A stretch of DNA of 64,000 bases, taken from assembly GCF_010078235.1 (NCBI RefSeq), contig NZ_JAABOS010000001.1:1-64000 (forward strand), written 5' to 3'. Position numbers and translations under genes: made by a program. Source of the DNA: Cognatundibacterium crateris. Its GTDB lineage: Bacteria; Pseudomonadota; Gammaproteobacteria; Burkholderiales; Burkholderiaceae_D. The notes under the pieces were generated by a model. It was not told the DNA's origin. It saw only the letters and a program-made list of their open reading frames with translations, and did not search any database. Of the stretch, positions 1 through 8,708 are shown in pieces. The first letter of the stretch is position 1. Each line of letters opens with the position of its first letter.

Positions 1-1092
1 CCTTTGAATGCGAACGGGAAGTTAGATGTTAAGGCATTGCCAGCGCCGGATGACAATGATGCTGTGCTGACTCAGCGTGCTTATCTCGCGCCGCGCAATG
101 CGACTGAACAGCGCTTGCAAACCGTCTGGCAAACCGTGCTGGGACGCACACAAATCGGCGTGCGCGATAACTTCTTTGAGTTGGGTGGGCATTCCTTGCT
201 GGCGATACGTCTGCATGCTGCTTGTAACGCTGCCTTGGATGCGGCGCTGCCTTTACGCAGTTTGTTCGCCTTTCCGACCATAGAAGCGATGGCCAGCTTA
301 CACGCGAATGCAGCGCTGCTTGGTCATGGGCCCTTGGTACCCTTGCGCGCCAGCGGATCACGCCGCCCGCTGTTTGCGATTCATCCTTATGGCGGCACGG
401 TGTTTTGCTATCAGGACTTGGTCCGGCAGTTACCGGATCAGGTACCGGTCTATGGCTTGCAGGCGCCCGGTCTGGAAGCAGGCGAACAGCCGCACACCAG
501 TATTGCAGCGATGGCCACCCACTACATCGCCTGCATACGTCAGGTGCAGGCCGAAGGACCGTATCAGATCGCGGGCTATTCGCTGGGTGGCTTGATCGCA
601 CTTGAAATCGTCAGTCAGTTGCAGGCACAGGCGCAGCCGGTTTCCTTGCTCGCTTTGATTGATGTGCCTATGGCGGTGGCTGAGCAGCGTGTAGCGGTCA
701 CGCCAACACAAATCATGGCTGAAGCGATGGAGGGCTTGGGCATAGGCGGTTTGCAGGAAATGCCACGCTCTGTCGAAGAATTGGTGCAGCTATTGCAAAC
801 CCGGGGCCTGGTGCCAGCTGGATTTGCTGTGGCAGATGCGCAGCGCTGGGTCGATGTTGCACTCAAGATGATGCAAGCGGCACATGCCTGGCAAGCGCCG
901 CGCTTGCAACTGCCTGATGACGCTGTCTGCCTGCAAATCCGCGCCACACAAAGCGCGCAACAGTTGTCTGACTGGCCTACACATTTGCAATCCGGGCTAC
1001 ATACGCTCGATCTGGACTGCAGTCACGCTGCACTGATGCAGGCCACATGGGCAGACAAGCTGGCTGCATTCCTTGCGCCGCATTTGTTTTAA
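1..1092 (+). CDS. Nonribosomal peptide synthetase, C-terminal fragment (A end, T, TE)
   Basis: The reading frame is open from base 1, so this is the 3' end of a larger gene. It opens in the A10 core motif of an adenylation domain (NGKLDVKALPAP). A thiolation domain follows, with LGGHSL, whose Ser64 (counted from base 4) would carry phosphopantetheine. Residues 110-362 are a type I thioesterase: GYSLGG with nucleophile Ser193, Asp220 in LALID, and His341 in CSHAAL fit the Ser-Asp-His triad. This is therefore the terminal module that releases the peptide by hydrolysis or cyclisation. An MbtH partner follows 31 bp downstream. The product cannot be inferred because the A-domain specificity pocket lies outside the window. 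Confidence 0.95.
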   Translation, partial: PLNANGKLDVKALPAPDDNDAVLTQRAYLAPRNATEQRLQTVWQTVLGRTQIGVRDNFFELGGHSLLAIRLHAACNAALDAALPLRSLFAFPTIEAMASLHANAALLGHGPLVPLRASGSRRPLFAIHPYGGTVFCYQDLVRQLPDQVPVYGLQAPGLEAGEQPHTSIAAMATHYIACIRQVQAEGPYQIAGYSLGGLIALEIVSQLQAQAQPVSLLALIDVPMAVAEQRVAVTPTQIMAEAMEGLGIGGLQEMPRSVEELVQLLQTRGLVPAGFAVADAQRWVDVALKMMQAAHAWQAPRLQLPDDAVCLQIRATQSAQQLSDWPTHLQSGLHTLDLDCSHAALMQATWADKLAAFLAPHLF

Positions 1093-1123
1093 TCATTCAA
1101 TCTCATCAGGAGGACATCACATC

Positions 1124-1336
1124 ATGAGCAAGGACAATCAAAACGGCCACGAAAACAATTGGGACTGGGTGGTGCTGATCAACGCTGAAGAACAATATTC
1201 AGTCTGGCCGGAACAGCTGGATATTCCCGAGGGCTGGAAACAGACTGGCACCATAGGTTCCAGAGAAGAATGCCTGGCGCAGGTCGCTGAGTTATGGACA
1301 GATATGCGTCCACGCAGCCTGCGTACTTTGGGCTAA
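1124..1336 (+). CDS. MbtH family NRPS accessory protein
   Basis: This 70-residue protein carries the family signature: NAEEQYSVWP, then PEGW, then a C-terminal WTDMRPRSL. MbtH proteins bind adenylation domains of NRPS enzymes and are often needed for their folding or activity. The ATG at 1124 is chosen because AGGAGGA at 1108-1114 lies nine bases upstream; an upstream in-frame alternative would overlap the NRPS gene and lacks family similarity. Its position directly after the terminal NRPS module suggests one transcript with it. Confidence 0.95.
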   Translation: MSKDNQNGHENNWDWVVLINAEEQYSVWPEQLDIPEGWKQTGTIGSREECLAQVAELWTDMRPRSLRTLG

Positions 1337-1383
1337 GTCATGATTGCGCATAAAGCTCAGTGCTGCCTGAGCCGGAAACAGGT

Positions 1384-2058
1384 TCAGGTTCGCGCTGGCA
1401 GGCAAATAGCGGTACACATGACGCCTGCATGTTCACGCCAGCGACCTGCGATCACGGTCCCGTTCGCGAAGCGGCCGCAGTCTTTTGTCAGCACCGCCAC
1501 AAATTCTGCATCAGAACGCAGACTTATCTCTGCATCGGAAAAATCCATCCATACTTTGGTGAGCGGATGCAGGCATTTGAATAAAGATTCTTTGGCGCTG
1601 AACACTAAAGGCAAGGGCAACGCGGCGGCACGTTCTGCTGCCGTGCAGATCACACGCGCCAGATTTGGTTCGAAACGCTGGATATTGGCGAGGTCTATGC
1701 CTATCGCTTGCCAAGCGCCACCAGCACGCGTCACAGCAACGGCTGCCACGTTTTCAGAGTGCGTGATGGAACCTAGGATGCCAGCCGGCCACAGCGGTGA
1801 GCGGTCAGCTGCCACAGGAATGGCACAGGCTAGTCCGCTTACCTCTTTCAGCGCCATGTGTGCCAGCCGCCGTCCGCTTGCGAATTCAGCCTGGCGTCGT
1901 GGCACTGCACGCGCAATGGCTTCGCGTTCTTCACTAAATAATCCCGCCAGAAGCCCGGTTTCCGTGTGCGCTGATTCTATAGTTGCTTCCGCGACGACGA
2001 TCTCGGGCGGTAGCAGTGGGCGTATCCAGCCCGAATCAGAAACGGTGTCGGTTTTCAT
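1384..2058 (-). CDS. 4'-phosphopantetheinyl transferase (EntD/Sfp type)
   Basis: About 224 residues. The family signatures are GIDLANIQRF (Mg-binding Asp) and, about 40 residues on, FSAKESLFKC, matching the W/F-SxKES motif. EntD-like enzymes transfer phosphopantetheine from CoA to the Ser of carrier domains, so this is the likely activator of the neighbouring NRPS. It is convergent with the MbtH gene and divergent from the exporter genes with about 100 bp between starts. The start is uncertain: the ATG at 2058 gives a normal family length but has no clear Shine-Dalgarno, and longer in-frame versions reach 2139. A long open frame on the opposite strand is taken to be a coding shadow. Confidence 0.88.
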   Translation of the reverse strand: MKTDTVSDSGWIRPLLPPEIVVAEATIESAHTETGLLAGLFSEEREAIARAVPRRQAEFASGRRLAHMALKEVSGLACAIPVAADRSPLWPAGILGSITHSENVAAVAVTRAGGAWQAIGIDLANIQRFEPNLARVICTAAERAAALPLPLVFSAKESLFKCLHPLTKVWMDFSDAEISLRSDAEFVAVLTKDCGRFANGTVIAGRWREHAGVMCTAICLPART

Positions 2059-2158
2059 ACGGAATTTAAATGGAATGGAATGGACGAATTCAACGCAGAC
2101 ATGATAGCACTGCATATGCGGCCACCTGAAATCAGTCAAGAGTAGCAGCCTAAAAAAT

Positions 2159-3256
2159 ATGAAAAAAAAATCTTTACTACTGTACCTGATACTGGGCTTG
2201 AGCTTACCGGCTCTGGCTTATGTCTTACTGAACCGGACTGTGCGGCCTGCCCAGTCTGGACTTGTGCTACAGCAGATCAAAGTTGACCGTGGCACCATAG
2301 AGTCTCAGCTGCGTGTCACGGGCTTGGCGGTCAGTGAGCAAAAAGTGGTGCTGACAGCCGAGGAGTCAGCCCGTGTCAGCGAGGTATTGGTGCAAATTGG
2401 TCGCCATGTGAATAAAGGCGAGGCCCTGCTGAGCCTGGATGCGACAGATATTAAAGCTGAACAGCTGGTTCAGCAGGCGCAGTTGCAGCAGGCAGAAGCA
2501 GAGTTGGGTAGCCGGCGCGCGCAACGTGATGCGCTACATCAGGATATGTTAGCCGGCGGTGAATCCCGAGAGCGTGTGAAGGAGCTGGACCTGCAATTGC
2601 GTAGCCTGGAAGCAAGGCGGGATGCAGTGCGCGCCGATGCTGGCCGACTGCAACTTCGTTTGAAAAAACGCGGTTTGTTCACACCGGTCAGCGGCGTGGT
2701 GGTCAGCGTAGAGATCAAAGCGGGTGAAACTGCACAGGCAGGTAAGCCACTGCTGGCTATCATCCCGGAAAACAGTATGCAGGTGCTCGCTAAAATCGAG
2801 CCTGCTGACGCTGCTGCAGTCAAAGAGGGAATGCCAGCACTGATTGCGCTGGATGGGCATCCTGAAACAGAAGTCAGGGAAAAAGTAATCCGCATCAATC
2901 CAGCGGTGGAGCGCGAGGGCAGTACGGATTATCTGGCCGTGTGGCTCAGTCTGGCAGCGGGCGGCCTGAATGCGCGTTTCAATCAGCAACTGGATGTCAG
3001 GATACTGACAGGCTCTGCACAGACCGTGATTCGTGTGCCAGTCGAAACGCTGTTCAGTAAAGCTGGCAAGAGCTTTGTCTGGCTGCTTGTCAACGGTAAG
3101 CTAAAGCAGCAAGCAGTCGTGGTCGGCATGATGGGCGATCGCTATGTAGAGATACGCTCGGGCTTAGAAGCCGGACAAACCATCGTCGTGCCACAGGGAG
3201 AATTGCTCAGCGAAGGCACAGTGATTGACACCGCGCACACTGTGGTCAAACCATGA
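2159..3256 (+). CDS. Periplasmic adaptor (MacA/HlyD type) of tripartite ABC exporter
   Basis: 365 residues. It begins with a membrane anchor (MKKKSLLLYLILGLSLPALAY), followed by a lipoyl/barrel-sandwich half, a coiled-coil region at about 100-165 rich in Gln, Glu and Arg, the second lipoyl half (LFTPVSGVVVSVEIKAGE) and C-terminal beta-barrel and membrane-proximal domains. This is the standard layout of membrane fusion proteins that link an inner-membrane pump to a TolC channel. The stop overlaps the ATPase start by four bases (ATGA). Location next to the NRPS suggests export of its peptide, an inference from context. Confidence 0.9.
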   Translation: MKKKSLLLYLILGLSLPALAYVLLNRTVRPAQSGLVLQQIKVDRGTIESQLRVTGLAVSEQKVVLTAEESARVSEVLVQIGRHVNKGEALLSLDATDIKAEQLVQQAQLQQAEAELGSRRAQRDALHQDMLAGGESRERVKELDLQLRSLEARRDAVRADAGRLQLRLKKRGLFTPVSGVVVSVEIKAGETAQAGKPLLAIIPENSMQVLAKIEPADAAAVKEGMPALIALDGHPETEVREKVIRINPAVEREGSTDYLAVWLSLAAGGLNARFNQQLDVRILTGSAQTVIRVPVETLFSKAGKSFVWLLVNGKLKQQAVVVGMMGDRYVEIRSGLEAGQTIVVPQGELLSEGTVIDTAHTVVKP

Positions 3257-3927
3257 TCAGCATACAGAACGGTAAAAAATCCTATGGCCACGGCGCGACT
3301 TTAGTGCCAGTGTTGAAGGATATTACGCTGGATATTGCGGCCCATGATTTTGTCGCGATTATGGGGCCATCCGGCTCCGGAAAATCAACCTTGATGAATG
3401 TACTGGGCTGCCTTGATGTACTGGATGAAGGGCGTTATATACTCAATGGTGAAAATCTGGATAACTGCAGTGAAGCCGAGCTTGCACGCGTACGCAACCA
3501 ACTGTTTGGTTTTGTTTTTCAGTCCTTCAATCTGATTCCGCGCCAGAATGCCTTGCGTAATGTGGAGCTGCCTATGGTGTATGCCGGTGTAGCGCCTGAT
3601 GAACGCCTGGCGCGTGCCAGCCAGGCACTCAGCGATGTGGGGCTTGGGCACAGACTGGATCACACTCCGGCACAGTTATCGGGTGGGCAGCAACAGCGTG
3701 TTGCGATTGCGCGGGCCTTGGTGAATGATCCGGAAATCGTGATTGCCGATGAGCCCACTGGCGCGCTGGATTCGAAATCCGGCACAGAAATCATGGAAAT
3801 TTTCTGTGATATGCATGCGAAGGGCAAGACCATCATCATGGTGACGCATGAGAATGAGATCGCAGCCTATGCACGTCGTGTGATTCATTTGCGGGATGGA
3901 TTAGTGGACAGGGATAGTTGCAAATGA
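3253..3927 (+). CDS. ABC transporter ATPase, MacB/LolD type
   Basis: 224 residues with a full set of ABC motifs: Walker A GPSGSGKST, Q-loop FVFQSFNLIP, signature LSGGQQQR, Walker B IVIADEPTGALD, and the H-loop His in MVTHE. The sequence type is that of stand-alone ATPases partnering FtsX/MacB permeases. It is coupled to the adaptor gene before it and the permease after it, each through a four-base ATGA overlap, so the three are co-translated. It should drive an inner-membrane mechanotransmission exporter rather than classical import. Confidence 0.93.
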   Translation: MISIQNGKKSYGHGATLVPVLKDITLDIAAHDFVAIMGPSGSGKSTLMNVLGCLDVLDEGRYILNGENLDNCSEAELARVRNQLFGFVFQSFNLIPRQNALRNVELPMVYAGVAPDERLARASQALSDVGLGHRLDHTPAQLSGGQQQRVAIARALVNDPEIVIADEPTGALDSKSGTEIMEIFCDMHAKGKTIIMVTHENEIAAYARRVIHLRDGLVDRDSCK

Positions 3928-5213
3928 GTGCTCAACAATCCACCTATGCGCGACAGCTCCGGCGCAGTATTCAGGGGCGCGATTTGCTGGCTCAGGCCTT
4001 ACTGAGCCTGGGACACCGGCGTTTCCGGACTTTTCTGAGCGTCCTCGGCGTCGCCATCGGGATATCTGCGGTGATACTGATCGGTGTGGTCAGTGAAGGC
4101 GGAAAAAATGTGGTGTATTCAGAGTTGCAGACCTTTGGCCTGCGCACAGTCTGGATTTATCGCGACAGAAAAATCCTTGATCCTCAGCGCTTGCAAAGAG
4201 CGGGCAGCGGCATCACAAATGAGGATTTGATCGCACTCAGTAAGTCGGGCTGCTGCACGTCGGTGGCGCGTTTTTCGCCCTTAGTCTACAACGCGCGTAC
4301 TGGCGCAAACCTGCTGAAAGCCGGTAATAAATTCAGCCGTGTGAATGCAGTTGGCGTCGGGCCAGACTACATGGAAATCAATAATGATTCCACGTCTATG
4401 GGCAGGGGATTGAATACAGATGACATCGCGCGCAAGCGTAAGGTCATCGTAATAGGTGAAACCACATGTCGTGAGCTGTTTGGCAGTCAGAGTAATCCTC
4501 TGGGCATGGAAGTGCAGTTGTATGGACAAACGTTCGAAGTTATCGGCGTATTGGCGCACAAGGACCGCAGTTTTTTATCCAGTATAGGTTCGTCCGGCGG
4601 CGGGGACGCGGACGCACGCGCACTGATCCCCTACAACCGTCAACAAGCGATCATGGGTAGTAAAGACATCGATACCATACAGGCGCAACTGGTCAACGAT
4701 CAGGCGCCGGCCGCGCTGGGAACCGGGCAGATCATTGCCTTTCTCCAGCGTGAGCACAAAGGGAATTATGACTACCGCGCTGACACCATGGAGCAGTACA
4801 TCGAAACCGCCGATAAGATTTTAGGCGGCGTCTCCAAGATAGGCATCATCGCCGCCTCGGTGTCCTTGTTTGTAGCTGGCCTGGGCATACTCAATATCAT
4901 GAGCACTTCTGTGTTGGAACGTACGCGGGAAATCGGCTTACGCAAGGCGCTGGGTGGCACTGAGCGTTCCATCCTGCTGCAATTCTTACTCGAAGCGGCT
5001 TTGATCAGCGGTCTGGGCGGTGTACTTGGTTTGTTGCTGGGATTTGCTACCAGCTACCTGATTGTGCAGCTGACCGGATTTCCCCTGTTACCTTCGCCGG
5101 TCACCGCGCTGCTTGCGTTGGTCGTTTCGGTAGTGATCGGTTTGATTTCAGGGTTTTATCCGGCATACAGGGCAGCTGCTTTACGCCCGGTTGAGGCATT
5201 ACGCTATGAATAA
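3924..5213 (+). CDS. ABC transporter permease, MacB/FtsX type
   Basis: 429 residues. One transmembrane segment near the N-terminus (FRTFLSVLGVAIGISAVILI) is followed by a large periplasmic domain (about 70-300) and three C-terminal membrane segments of the FtsX fold, ending in FYPAYRAAALRPVEALRYE, a typical MacB ending. The ATG at 3924 overlaps the ATPase stop. MacB normally fuses ATPase and permease; here they are separate genes, as in many exporters next to NRPS clusters. Cargo is not determinable from sequence; the linked peptide synthetase is the natural candidate. Confidence 0.92.
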   Translation: MSAQQSTYARQLRRSIQGRDLLAQALLSLGHRRFRTFLSVLGVAIGISAVILIGVVSEGGKNVVYSELQTFGLRTVWIYRDRKILDPQRLQRAGSGITNEDLIALSKSGCCTSVARFSPLVYNARTGANLLKAGNKFSRVNAVGVGPDYMEINNDSTSMGRGLNTDDIARKRKVIVIGETTCRELFGSQSNPLGMEVQLYGQTFEVIGVLAHKDRSFLSSIGSSGGGDADARALIPYNRQQAIMGSKDIDTIQAQLVNDQAPAALGTGQIIAFLQREHKGNYDYRADTMEQYIETADKILGGVSKIGIIAASVSLFVAGLGILNIMSTSVLERTREIGLRKALGGTERSILLQFLLEAALISGLGGVLGLLLGFATSYLIVQLTGFPLLPSPVTALLALVVSVVIGLISGFYPAYRAAALRPVEALRYE

Positions 5214-6804
5214 AAACCATGTGAAAGCACTACATGCACTCTGCAGTGTGTGTCTGATCACGCCAACGATGCCAGGTCTTGCCGAAGTGGCGCGGGCCGC
5301 AGAAACGCAGGATGCAATGATGCTGCGCTACAGTCAGAGCCTGACATTCAAACCGGCCGCAGCACGTCCTCTGCGTGTTGTCAGTATGCTGGATTCCAGA
5401 CAGGCAGCTAGCTTCCGCACACAAAAACCGGATGCACAGGGCTATGGTTCCGATGCTCCGGACGCAGCAGACCTGGCCGAAAACGCAGCTCAGTCAGCGC
5501 GCCCCCGTTCGCTTGAGCAGGCAATTCAAATCGCATTGCGTAAGCGGCTGACTATCCGTATCGCACAGCTCGCAAGGCAAAGCGCGCAAACTAAAATTGA
5601 TCAGGCGCAGGCCAGCTTTAAGCCCACAGTACGTGTGTTGGCCGATGCACTGGCGACCAATAATTACGATACCTATTCAGGCACGACGTCTTCCGTCAAT
5701 GTACCCGGCGCAGGAACATTTACCGCAGAAACCATACGCAGCCTGCCTAAATACCAGATTACGCCGTCCTTACGCATCGATTACGATCTCTACAATGGCG
5801 GACGCGATCAGGCCATGCTGGCGCACGCAGTCGTACAAAAAGACAGCATGGATGTTCAGCAAAGCCTGACGGTCAGGCGTGTCGTGCTTGAAGTTGCGCA
5901 AAGCTATTTTCAACTGCGGCATGCCTGCGTGCGGCGAGCAATGGCACAAAGCGCTGTGCAATTAGCCCAGGAAAAACAAACGCTCGCAGCAACACGCTGG
6001 TCGCAAGGGCGTATTGCTGATATCGAATATCGCACGGTCGCGAATGCGCTCAGCGAGCATCAGCTTACACTCAAGCTACGCAAGACCGAGCTCGAAAGCA
6101 CTTATCTGCAATTCAGCACAGCAATAAATAGCGTTAGTTCAGCAAATACTGAAGCGGATGCAATGTGTGGCTTTGACAGCACGCAGGAACAGGATCTGGC
6201 AGCCGTAGCACCTTACGCAGAACCCGGGCTGGACAACAAAAAAAATCTGTTGGAGCTACAGGCAGCGCAGAAACAGATACAGATACAGCAGGCTGCTGCC
6301 AGGCCTAAGATCAGTCTGTATGCGCAGTACGCGGGTGTGGGGCGCACCGACAGCAGTAACACGACTTCCGTCAGCAATGTGCACAGGCGCGATGCCAGTG
6401 TTGGCGTCGCGCTCAGCTACACGCTGTTTGATGGTGGCCTGGTACGTAACAAAATAGCGGAAAGCGTACTTGAGGCAGAGCGCCTGCAATTGCGCAATCA
6501 GGAATGGGACGATGAGCGCGCGCGCGCCAGAGAGAAGGCTCAGCTGAAAATGAAGAGTGCTCAACTGCAACAGGAACTGGCACAGAGCCGGCTGGAGCTG
6601 GCGACATCGCAGCGCCAGTTAGCGGCTGATAAACTGAACCATGGCACCGGTAGCACGCTCGCGCTGAGTGAAGCGCAAAATCGGGAAGATGTGGCTGCGG
6701 CAGAACTCGCCATCGCCCACAATGAGGCAGCGCTGGCACAGCTGGATTTCCTGTTCCCCGCGGTGGCACGTCAACGTACAGGCGCAGAGCTGACCGCGCC
6801 ATAA
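5206..6804 (+). CDS. TolC family outer membrane efflux protein
   Basis: 532 residues with an N-terminal signal-like segment (about 1-32) and two OEP repeats, each ending in the family's barrel and coil pattern (for example VGVALSYTLFDGG in the second repeat, YQITPSLRIDYDLYNGG in the first). Long Ala/Gln/Glu-rich helices supply the trans-periplasmic tunnel. The ATG at 5206 lies inside the end of the permease gene (eight-base overlap). It completes the tripartite pump with the three genes before it. An N-terminal stretch of about 90 residues ahead of the first repeat is longer than usual. Confidence 0.9.
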   Translation: MNKNHVKALHALCSVCLITPTMPGLAEVARAAETQDAMMLRYSQSLTFKPAAARPLRVVSMLDSRQAASFRTQKPDAQGYGSDAPDAADLAENAAQSARPRSLEQAIQIALRKRLTIRIAQLARQSAQTKIDQAQASFKPTVRVLADALATNNYDTYSGTTSSVNVPGAGTFTAETIRSLPKYQITPSLRIDYDLYNGGRDQAMLAHAVVQKDSMDVQQSLTVRRVVLEVAQSYFQLRHACVRRAMAQSAVQLAQEKQTLAATRWSQGRIADIEYRTVANALSEHQLTLKLRKTELESTYLQFSTAINSVSSANTEADAMCGFDSTQEQDLAAVAPYAEPGLDNKKNLLELQAAQKQIQIQQAAARPKISLYAQYAGVGRTDSSNTTSVSNVHRRDASVGVALSYTLFDGGLVRNKIAESVLEAERLQLRNQEWDDERARAREKAQLKMKSAQLQQELAQSRLELATSQRQLAADKLNHGTGSTLALSEAQNREDVAAAELAIAHNEAALAQLDFLFPAVARQRTGAELTAP

Positions 6805-6823
6805 ATTGAGATATTGTGCCAGA

Positions 6824-7564
6824 TCAGGGTTCGATGACCACTTGTACCGAACTGCTGCTAAGCAGGGAAATGCCGTATTCTATGATGTGTTTATCCTGAT
6901 CCTGATACACGCTTTCCACGCACAGCACAGGACTGGAGCTGGATTGCTGTAACTGACGTGCCACATGTTTGTCAGGCAGCTGGGCGCTGATGCGGCTCAG
7001 CTTACGCGTGAATTCCTGTACACCGCAGGCTTGCAGCGCCAGATGGGTTTTACCCAGTTCCTGATAGTGACGCGCAAAATCGGCAAAGCGCGGCAGCGGA
7101 AAGTACTGGGTACAAACGCCCAACACTTTATCTTCCACCACATCAAGGGTGTCAATTTGCAGCACCTCAGTATGTTCGTCTATGCCCAGCATCTGCGCCA
7201 CGCTGGCAGTGGCAGGCAAGACGTGGTCGTTCAATATCCGGCTGTGTCCGATTTTTCTTGCCTTAGCCAGACTATGCGCAAGCCGGGTGCGTTCCCCAAG
7301 TTCATAGGCGATCACTTCCTCGCGTACGAAGCTGCCTTTACCTTGCACCACTTCGATCAGTCCGCGTTCCGCCAGCGCTTTCACCGCTTGGCGCACCGTG
7401 TGACGGTTCACACCAAAGCGTTCAGACAGACTGGTTTCATTCTCCAGCTTGCCGCTTAATTTTCCGCTGTAGATATCTTGCGCCAGTATGGCTTCGATCT
7501 GACGCCATACCGGCGTACCCTGGCCGCGTTTAAAGGTGGAGGTGTTGGATTGCTGGTTGCTCAT
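6824..7564 (-). CDS. GntR family regulator with UTRA domain, PhnF-like
   Basis: 246 residues: a winged helix at about 18-80 (LSERFGVNRHTVRQAVKAL, then GKGSFV) and a UTRA ligand domain from about 100 on. The linker (YELGERTRLAHSLAKARK) resembles PhnF-type regulators of phosphonate use. It is the last gene of the AEP operon on this strand, 19 bp after the FAD oxidoreductase, and convergent with the tolC-like gene. It probably represses or activates the operon in response to AEP or a derivative; the ligand is an inference. See the candidate operator near 14929. Confidence 0.88.
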   Translation of the reverse strand: MSNQQSNTSTFKRGQGTPVWRQIEAILAQDIYSGKLSGKLENETSLSERFGVNRHTVRQAVKALAERGLIEVVQGKGSFVREEVIAYELGERTRLAHSLAKARKIGHSRILNDHVLPATASVAQMLGIDEHTEVLQIDTLDVVEDKVLGVCTQYFPLPRFADFARHYQELGKTHLALQACGVQEFTRKLSRISAQLPDKHVARQLQQSSSSPVLCVESVYQDQDKHIIEYGISLLSSSSVQVVIEP

Positions 7565-7583
7565 GGTCTGTGTTTTTGGTGGA

Positions 7584-8708
7584 TTACAGCGATTCTACCA
7601 CCTGCGCTGCCAGCGCCAGAGCTACGCTCATCCCTATGCCTGCCGTCATGTTGACTGTGGTGAGGCAGGGCTGAGGCTTCAGAACCTGATAGGGTTGAGC
7701 TGCGCTCGCATACACGCCTTGCCAGTGGCGGATAGCAGAGACCGGCGTCTGCAATAGCTCACTGCACAGTTCACGCAAAATCACATCGGCTTCCGCGCTC
7801 TGAAAGATGGCCGCGTCGTCTGCGTAATGATGGGTGTCACCGACGATGATGCGGCTGGGGTCGTCTAATTGCTGTACGATCAGATGGATACCATGCTCCG
7901 GTATTGCCGGATGTTGTTGCTGTAAATGCGTATGGTAGCGCTCAGCCAGCAGCGCGAGTTGCGGTGTCTGGCGGAAGGCCGGATAGTGCAGGCAGGACAG
8001 ACCAGTCAGCAAGGTCGGCGCGATACGGCGTGGCGCAATCCCTAATTCCTGCATTTGCAGACTGCATAAGCGTATGCCGCTGTCTGCATACAAATGCGGC
8101 ATTAAATGACGGAATTCATGACCGCTGCACAGCAGAATATGGTCGGCCTTCACCAGCCCCTGCGCGGTGTGCAGCACCTGATCATCTATGCCCAGCACCG
8201 CGCATTGATAATGTATGCGTACGTCCTTGGTTTGCTGCAGCCATGCACTCAGACGCGGTATCAGCCGGGCCGAGGCAAAGCCGATTTCATGTGGACTCGA
8301 TAAGGCCGATACTGCCGACTCGCGCTGCCAGCCAGCATCAGCCAGCTGGTGTTGACTCATGAGCTGCGTGCCATACTCGCTGCCCAGCGCTTGCTGAAAG
8401 CATTCCAGTATGTCAGCTTCATAGCGGTTACACGCCAACATCAGACTGCCAGCTTCTTTGTACCAGACACCTAATTCCGGTAGCAGCTGACGCCAGCGCT
8501 GCAAGCTGGCGCGTGCCAGCTCCAGCATCTCTCCCCGGGCATGGCCCAGATGCAGACCCAGGCCGAAATTCCTGACCGATGCCCCCAGCGCCTGGCTATC
8601 GCGCTCATAGACATCGACCTGAAAGCCCCGTTCAGCCGCCGCCAGCGCATGGGCTAAACCCAGCATGCCAGCGCCGACGATAGCCAGGCGTGGTTTGTGC
8701 GTAGTCAT
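7584..8708 (-). CDS. FAD-dependent oxidoreductase of AEP cluster (TIGR03364-like)
   Basis: 374 residues of the DAO/glycine-oxidase fold, with an N-terminal dinucleotide motif (LAIVGAGMLGLAHALAAAERG) followed by VYERD and a C-terminal segment TVNMTAGIGMSVALALA. This family recurs in phosphonate gene clusters. Members have been reported to oxidise AEP or its N-methyl derivative, so a role in feeding alternative amino-phosphonates into the phosphonoacetaldehyde route is plausible but not shown here. The start overlaps the phnX stop (ATGA), which ties it to the operon. Confidence 0.85.
   Translation of the reverse strand: MTTHKPRLAIVGAGMLGLAHALAAAERGFQVDVYERDSQALGASVRNFGLGLHLGHARGEMLELARASLQRWRQLLPELGVWYKEAGSLMLACNRYEADILECFQQALGSEYGTQLMSQHQLADAGWQRESAVSALSSPHEIGFASARLIPRLSAWLQQTKDVRIHYQCAVLGIDDQVLHTAQGLVKADHILLCSGHEFRHLMPHLYADSGIRLCSLQMQELGIAPRRIAPTLLTGLSCLHYPAFRQTPQLALLAERYHTHLQQQHPAIPEHGIHLIVQQLDDPSRIIVGDTHHYADDAAIFQSAEADVILRELCSELLQTPVSAIRHWQGVYASAAQPYQVLKPQPCLTTVNMTAGIGMSVALALAAQVVESL

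Noticed and set aside
1340-2104. A 254-codon open frame on the plus strand
   Set aside because: It lies opposite the phosphopantetheinyl transferase, which has clear family motifs; the plus frame has none.
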